NCBI RefSeq assembly: GCF_004210375.1
Contig: NW_027467782.1
Span: forward strand, 32,167,771-32,231,770
Reading direction: 5' to 3'
Length of the DNA stretch: 64,000 nucleotides
Source: Tachypleus tridentatus
Taxonomy: Eukaryota; Arthropoda; Merostomata; Xiphosura; Limulidae
Shown here: one piece after another, positions 55,663-64,000 of the stretch
Numbering within the stretch: position 1 is the first letter of the stretch
Layout of the letters: every line of letters begins with the position of its first letter
Made by a program: the position numbers and the translations under genes
The notes under the pieces: generated by a model
The model's database searches: none
What the model saw: the letters and a program-made list of their open reading frames with translations, nothing else
What the model was told of the DNA's origin: nothing

Positions 55663-58600
55663 TGTAACACTTGTTACAAAGAACAAGAAACAATCATGTC
55701 AATGTAACACTTGTTACAAAGAACAAGAGAACTCGTGTTAATATAACACTTGTTACAAAGAACAAGAGACACTCGTGTTAATGTAACACTTGTTACAAAG
55801 AACAAAAGACACTCATGTTAATGTAACACTTATTACAAAGAACGAGAGAAATCGTGTTAATATAACACTTGTTACAAAAAACAAGGAACATTCATGTTAA
55901 TGTAACACTTCTTACGAAGAACAAGAAACAGTCATGTTAATATAACACTTGTTACAAAGAAAAAGAGACAATCATGTAATATAACACGTTACAACAAACA
56001 CTCACGTTAATATAGCACTTGTTACAAAGAACTAAAATCACTCATGTTAATGTAACACTTGTTACAAAGAACAAGAGACACTCATGTTAATGTAACACTT
56101 GTTACAAAGAACAAAAACAAACACTTGTTACAAAGAACAAGAGACACTCATGTTAATGTAACACTTGTTACAAAGAACTAGAGACACTCATGTTAATGTA
56201 AAATTTGTTAGAAAGAAAAAGACACTCATGTTAATATAACACTTGTTACAAAGAACAAGAGACACTCGTGTTAATGTAACACTTGTTACTTGTTAAAGAA
56301 CAAGAGACACTCATGTTAATGTAACACTTGTTACAAAGAACACTTGTTACAAAGACACTCATGTTAATGTAACACTTGTTACAAAGAACAAGAGACACTC
56401 ATGTTAATATAACACTTGTTACAAAGAACAAGAGACACTCATGTTAATGTAACACTTGTTACAAAGAACAAGAGACACTCATGTTAATGTAACACTTGTT
56501 ACAAAGAACAAGAAACAATCATGTCAATGTAACACTTGTTACAAAGAACAAAGACACTCATGTTAATGTAACACTTGTTACAAAGAACAAGAGACACTCA
56601 TGTTAATGTAACACTTGTTACAAAGAACAAGAGACACTCATGTTAATGTAACACTTGTTACAAAGAACAAAAACACTCATGTTAATGTAACACTTGTTAC
56701 AAAGAACAAAAGACACTCATGTTAATGTAACACTTGTTACAAAGAACAAGAGACACTCATGTTAATGTAACACTTGTTACAAAGAACAAGAGACACTCAT
56801 GTTAATGTAACATGTTAATATAACACTTGTTACAAAGAACAAGAGACACTCATGTTAATGTAACACTTGTTACAAAGAACAAGAGACACTCATGTTAATG
56901 TAACACTTGTTACAAAGAACAAGAGACACTCATGTTAATGTAACACTTGTTACAAAGAACAAGAGACACTCATGTTAATGTAACACTTGTTACAAAGAAC
57001 AAGAGACACTCATGTTAATGTAACACTTGTTACAAAGAACAAGAGACACTCATGTTAATGTAACACTTGTTACAAAGAACAAGAGACACTCATGTTAATG
57101 TAACACTTGTTACAAAGAACAAGACAAAGAACACTCATGTTAATGTAACACTTGTTACAAAGAACAAGAGACACTCATGTTAATGTAACACTTGTTACAA
57201 AGAACAAGTTAAGACACTCATGTTAATGTAACACTTGTTACAAAGAACAAGAGACACTCATGTTAATGTAACACTTGTTACAAAGAACAAGAGACACTCA
57301 TGTTAATGTAACACTTGTTACAAAGAACAAGAGACACTCATGTTAATGTAACACTTGTTACAAAGAACAAGAGACACTCATGTTAATGTAACACTTGTTA
57401 CAAAGAACAAAGAGACACTCATGTTAATGTAACACTTGTTACAAAGAACAAGAGACAATCATGTTAATGTAACACTTGTTACAAAGAACAAGAGACACTC
57501 ATGTTAATGTAACACTTGTTACAAAGAACAAGAGACACTCATGTTAATGTAACACTTGTTACAAAGAACAAGAGACACTCATGTTAATGTAACACTTGTT
57601 ACAAAGAACAAGAGACACTCATGTTAATGTAACACTTGTTACAAAGAACAAGAGACACTCTAACACTTGTTACAAAGAACAAGAGACACTCATGTTAATG
57701 TAACACTTGTTACAAAAAGAACAAGAGACACTCATGTTAATGTAACACTTGTTACAAAGAACAAGAGACACTCATGTTAATGTAACACTTGTTACAAAGA
57801 ACAAGAGACACTCATGTTAATATAACACTTGTTACAAAGAACAAGAGACAATCATGTTAATGTAACACTTGTTTAAGAAACAATCATGTTAATATAACAC
57901 TTGTTACAAAGAACAAGAGACAACTCATGTTAATGTAACACTTGTTACAAAGAACAAGAGACACTCATGTTAATGTAACACTTGTTACAAAGAACAAGAA
58001 ACAATCATGTCAATGTAACACTTGTTACAAAGAACAAGAGACACTCATGTTAATGTAACACTTGTTACAAAGAACAAGAGACACTCATGTTAATGTAACA
58101 CTTGTTACAAAGAACAAGAGACAACTCATGTTAATATAACACTTGTTACAAAGAACAAGAGACACTCATGTTAATGTAACACTTGTTACAAAGAACAAAA
58201 GACACTCATGTTAATGTAACACTTATTACAAAGAACGAGAAGTCGTGTTAATATAACACTTGTTACAAAGAACAAGAGACACTCATGTTAATGTAACACT
58301 TGTTACAAAGAACAAGAGACACTCATGTTAATGTAACACTTGTTACAAAGAACAAGAAACACTCATGTTAATATAACACTTGTTACAAAGAACAAGAGAC
58401 ACTCATGTTAATGTAACACTTGTTACAAAGAACAAGAGACACTCATGTTAATGTAACACTTTTTACAAAGAACAAGAGACAATCATGTTAATGTAACACT
58501 TGTTACAAAGAACAAAATTACTCATGTTAATATAGCACTTGTTACAAAGAACTAGAGACACTCATGTTAATGTAACACTTGTTACAAAGAACAAGAGACA

Positions 58601-61600
58601 CTCATGTTAATGTAACACTTGTTACAAAGAACAAGAGACACTCATGTTAATGTAACACTTGTTACAAAAGAACAAGACACTCATGTTCATGTTAATGTAA
58701 CACTTGTTACAAAGAACAAAGACAACTCATGTTAATGTAACACTTGTTACAAAGAACAAGAGACACTCATGTTAATGTAACACTTGTTACAAAGAACAAA
58801 AGACACTCATGTTAATGTAACACTTGTTACAAAGAACAAGAGACACTCATGTTAATGTAACACTTGTTACAAAGAACAAGAGACACTGATGTTAATGTAA
58901 CTTGTTACAAAGAACAAGAGACACTCATGTTAATGTAACACTTATTACAAAGAACAAGAGACACTGATGTTAATGTAACACTTGTTACAAAGAACAAGAG
59001 ACACTCATGTTAATGTAACACTTGTTACAAAGAACAAGAAGACACTCATGTTAATGTAACACTTGTTACAAAGAACAAGAGACACTCATGTTAATGTAAC
59101 ACTTGTTACAAAAACAAGAACAATGTTAAGTAACACTCATGTTAATGTAACACTTGTTACAAAGAACAAGAGACACTCATGTTAATGTAACACTTGTTAC
59201 AAAGAACAAGAGACACTCATGTTAATGTAACACTTGTTACAAAGAACAAGAGACACTCATGTTAATGTAACACTTGTTACAAAGAACAAGAGACACTCAT
59301 GTTAATGTAACACTTGTTACAAAGAACAAGAGACACTCATGTTAATGTAACACTTGTTACAAAGAACAAGAGACACTCATGTTAATGTAACACTTGTTAC
59401 AAAGAACAAGAGACACTCATGTTAATGTAACACTTGTTACAAAGAACAAGAGACACTCATGTTAATGTAACACTTGTTACAAAGAACAAGAGACACTCAT
59501 GTTAATGTAACACTTGTTACAAAGAACAAGAGACACTCATGTTAATGTAACACTTGTTACAAAGAACAAGAGACACTCATGTTAATGTAACACTTGTTAC
59601 AAAGAACAAAAGACACTCATGTTAATGTAACACTTGTTAAAGAACAAGAGACACTCATGTTAATGTAACACTTGTTACAAAGAACAAGAGACACTCATGT
59701 TAATGTAACACTTGTTACAAAGAACAAGAGACACTCATGTTAATGTAACACTTGTTACAAAGAACAAGAGACACTCATGTTAATGTAACACTTGTTACAA
59801 AGAAAGAACAAGAGACACTCATGTTAATGTAACACTTGTTCACTCATGTTAATGTAACACTTGTTACAAAGAACAAGAGACACTCATGTTAATGTAACAC
59901 TTGTTACAAAGAACAAGAGACACTCATGTTAATGTAACACTTGTTACAAAGAACAAGAGACACTCATGTTAATGTAACACTTGTTACAAAGAACAAGAGA
60001 CACTCATGTTAATGTAACACTTGTTACAAAGAACAAAAGACACTCATGTTAATGTAACACTTGTTACAAAGAACAAGAGACACTCATGTTAATGTAACAC
60101 TTGTTACAAAGAACAAGAGACACTCATGTTAATGTAACACTTGTTACAAAGAACAAGAGACACTCATGTTAATGTAACACTTGTTACAAAGAACAAGAGA
60201 CACTCATGTTAATGTAACACTTGTTACAAAGAACAAGAGACACTCATGTTAATGTAACACTTGTTACAAAGAACAAGAGACACTCATGTTAATGTAACAC
60301 TTGTTACAAAGAACAAGAGACACTCATGTTAATGTAACACTTGTTACAAAGAACAAGAGACACTCATGTTAATGTAACACTTGTTACAAAGAACAAGAGA
60401 CACTCATGTTAATGTAACACTTGTTACAAAGAACAAGAGACACTCATGTTAATGTAACACTTGTTACAAAGAACAAGAGACACTCATGTTAATGTAACAC
60501 TTGTTACAAAGAACAAGAGACACTCATGTTAATGTAACACTTGTTACAAAGAACAAGAGACACTCATGTTAATATAACACTTGTTACAAAGAACAAAGAC
60601 ACTCATGTTAATGTAACACTTGTTACAAAGAACAAGAGACACTCATGTTAATGTAACACTTGTTACAAAGAACAAGAGACACTCATGTTAATGTAACACT
60701 TGTTACAAAGAACAAGAGACACTCATGTTAATGTAACACTTGTTACAAAGAACAAGAGACACTCATGTTAATGTAACACTTGTTACAAAGAACAAGAGAC
60801 ACTCATGTTAATGTAACACTTGTTACAAAGAACAAGAGACACTCATGTTAATGTAACACTTGTTACAAAGAACAAGAGACACTCATGTTAATGTAACACT
60901 TGTTACAAAGAACAAGAGACACTCATGTTAATGTAACACTTGTTACAAAAAGAACAAGAGACACTCATGTTAATATAACACTTGTTACAAAGAACAAAGA
61001 GACACTCATGTTAATGTAACACTTGTTACAAAGAACAAGAGACACTCATGTTAATGTAACACTTGTTACAAAGAACAAGAGACACTCATGTTAATGTAAC
61101 ACTTGTTACAAAGAACAAGAGACACTCATGTTAATGTAACACTTGTTACAAAGAACAAGAGACACTCATGTTAATGTAACACTTGTTACAAAGAACAAGA
61201 ACACTCATGTTAATGTAACACTTGTTACAAAGAACAAGAGACACTCATGTTAATGTAACACTTGTTACAAAGAACAAGAGACACTCATGTTAATGTAACA
61301 CTTGTTACAAAGAACAAGAGACACTCATGTTAATGTAACACTTGTTACAAAGAACAAGAGACACTCATGTTAATGTAACACTTGTTACAAAGAACAAGAG
61401 ACACTCATGTTAATGTAACACTTGTTACAAAGAACAAGAGACACTCATGTTAATGTAACACTTGTTACAAAGAACAAGAGACACTCATGTTAATGTAACA
61501 CTTGTTACAAAGAACAAGAGACACTCATGTTAATGTAACACTTGTTACAAAGAACAAGAGACACTCATGTTAATGTAACACTTGTTACAAAGAACAAGAG

Positions 61601-64000
61601 ACACTCATGTTAATGTAACACTTGTTACAAAGAACAAGAGACACTCATGTTAATGTAACACTTGTTACAAAGAACAAAGACACTCATGTTAATGTAACAC
61701 TTGTTGTTAAAGAAACTCATGTTAATGTAACACTTGTTACAAAGAACAAGAGACACTCATGTTAATGTAACACTTGTTACAAAGAAAAGAACAATGTTAA
61801 TGTAACACTCATGTTAATGTAACACTTGTTACAAAGAACAAGAGACACTCATGTTAATGTAACACTTGTTACAAAGAACAAGAGACACTCATGTTAATGT
61901 AACACTTGTTACAAAGAACAAGAGACACTCATGTTAATGTAACACTTGTTACAAAGAACAAGAGACACTCATGTTAATGTAACACTTGTTACAAAGAACA
62001 AGAGACACTCATGTTAATGTAACACTTGTTACAAAGAACAAGAGACACTCATGTTAATGTAACACTTGTTACAAAGAACAAGAGACACAACTCATGTTAA
62101 TGTAACACTTGTTACAAAGAACAAGAGACACTCATGTTAATGTAACACTTGTTACAAAGAACAAGAGACACTCATGTTAATGTAACACTTGTTACAAAGA
62201 ACAAGAGACACTCATGTTAATGTAACACTTGTTACAAAGAACAAGAGACACTCATGTTAATGTAACACTTGTTACAAAGAACAAGAGACACTCATGTTAA
62301 TGTAACACTTGTTACAAAGAACAAAGAGACACTCATGTTAATGTAACACTTGTTACAAAGAACAAGAGACACTCATGTTAATGTAACACTTGTTACAAAG
62401 AACAAGAGACACTCATGTTAATGTAACACTTGTTACAAAGAACAAGAGACACTCATGTTAATGTAACACTTGTTACAAAGAACAAGAGACACTCATGTTA
62501 ATGTAACACTTGTTACAAAAGAAAAAGACACTCATGTTAATGTAACACTTGTTATGTAAAGAACAAGAGACACTCATGTTAATGTAACACTTGTTACAAA
62601 GAACAAGAGACACTCATGTTAATGTAACACTTGTTACAAAGAACAAAAGACACTCATGTTAATGTAACACTTGTTACAAAGAACAAAGACACTCATGTTA
62701 ATGTAACAGTTACAAAGAACACACTCATGTTAATGTAACACTTGTTACAAAGAACAAGAGACACTCATGTTAATGTAACACTTGTTACAAAGAACAAGAG
62801 ACACTCATGTTAATGTAACACTTGTTACAAAGAACAAGAGACACTCATGTTAATGTAACACTTGTTACAAAGAACAAGAGACACTCATGTTAATGTAACA
62901 CTTGTTACAAAGAACAAGAGACACTCATGTTAATGTAACACTTGTTACAAAGAACAAACAATCATGTTAATGTAACTCATGTTACAAAGAAATCATAACA
63001 CTTGTTACAAAGAACAAGAGACACTCATGTTAATGTAACACTTGTTACAAAGAACAAGAGACACTCATGTTAATGTAACACTTGTTACAAAGAACAAGAG
63101 ACACTCATGTTAATGTAACACTTGTTACAAAGAACAAGAGACACTCATGTTAATGTAACACTTGTTACAAAGAACAAGAGACACTCATGTTAATGTAACA
63201 CTTGTTACAAAGAACAAGAGACACTCATGTTAATGTAACACTTGTTACAAAGAACAAAGAGACACTCATGTTAATGTAACACTTGTTACAAAGAACAAGA
63301 GACACTCATGTTAATGTAACACTTGTTACAAAGAACAAGAGACACTCATGTTAATGTAACACTTGTTACAAAGAACAAAGACACTCATGTTAATGTAACA
63401 CTTGTTACAAAGAACAAGAGACACTCATGTTAATGTAACACTTGTTACAAAGAACAAGAGACACTCATGTTAATGTAACACTTGTTACAAAGAACAAGAG
63501 ACACTCATGTTAATGTAACACTTGTTACAAAGAACAAGAGACACTCATGTTAATGTAACACTTGTTACAAAGAACAAGAGACACTCATGTTAATGTAACA
63601 CTTGTTACAAAGAACAAGAGACACTCATGTTAATGTAACACTTGTTACAAAGAACAAGAGACACTCATGTTAATGTAACACTTGTTACAAAGAACAAAAA
63701 CAATCATGTTAATGTAACACTTGTTACAAAGAACAAGAGACACTCATGTTAATGTAACACTTGTTACAAAGAACAAGAGACACTCATGTTAATGTAACAC
63801 TTGTTACAAAGAACAAGAGACACTCATGTTAATGTAACACTTGTTACAAAGAACAAGAGACACTCATGTTAATGTAACACTTGTTACAAAGAACAAGAGA
63901 CACTCATGTTAATGTAACACTTGTTACAAAGAACAAGAGACACTCATGTTAATGTAACACTTGTTACAAAGAACAAGAGACACTCATGTTAATGTAACAC
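55663..64000. repeat. 40-bp satellite array, about 208 copies, open to the right
   Basis: Monomer in two halves: TAACACTTGTTACAAAGAAC and AAGAGACACTCATGTTAATG. Copies are nearly identical from about 56.4 kb to the window end. The left 0.7 kb is more diverged (GTTAATATAAC, AAACAATCATGTCAATG, ACTTATTACAAAGAACGAG variants). Occasional monomers are shortened or extended by a few bases. Each monomer holds three overlapping dyads: TGTTA-ATG-TAACA, TGTAAC-ACTT-GTTACA and CTTGTT-ACAAAG-AACAAG. The period is not a multiple of three and stops occur, so it is noncoding. Confidence 0.98.

Noticed and set aside
55663-64000. CRISPR-like array of short regular repeats
   Set aside because: No unique spacers: the whole 40-bp period is repeated, and the context is a eukaryotic genome.

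Overview
The window looks like nuclear DNA of a horseshoe crab (Xiphosura; species not determined). It is AT-rich and has long introns. It is scattered with a tRNA-derived SINE whose threonine-like tRNA head and conserved tail I associate with Limulus/Tachypleus introns, along with other tRNA-type SINEs, Penelope-like, Jockey-like and CR1/L2-like retroelements, Tc1/mariner relics and hAT MITEs. Few of the open frames are real genes. The species call comes from memory of the SINE and was not searched.

Layout: (1) 0.4-8.1 kb, + strand: four exons for the C-terminal third of PA2G4 (EBP1), with introns holding a Tc1 relic, Penelope pieces and a SINE. (2) 8.4-24 kb: repeats and unique AT-rich DNA, with a degenerate LINE ORF1 region (10.6-11.8 kb), a 164-nt U1 snRNA-like gene (12175-12338), an inverted Penelope pair, a mariner relic split by a SINE, an E-box minisatellite and an orphan coding-like patch at 21.6-22.2 kb. 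(3) 24.8-30.5 kb, - strand: a gene for a secreted, internally repeated, cysteine-free protein of unknown function. Its proposed first exon and promoter are present twice in tandem, 2.02 kb apart. (4) 31.1-34.9 kb: a decayed but nearly full Jockey-type LINE. (5) 35-55 kb, + strand: four exons for the N-terminal part of PA2G4, with introns holding a hammerhead-like inverted repeat, a 2.8-kb element with terminal inverted repeats, SINEs and two hAT MITEs. (6) 55.66-64.0 kb: a homogeneous 40-bp satellite of about 208 copies that runs off the right edge.

The most notable points are these. PA2G4 exons appear in permuted order (C-terminal exons left of N-terminal exons), which means either tandem gene copies or a rearrangement/misjoin. 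One N-terminal exon (47812-47881) lacks both canonical splice dinucleotides. The secreted-protein gene has a duplicated CRE/X-box promoter and first exon that join its main exon in frame. The satellite carries overlapping dyads and a duplicated order of variant monomers.
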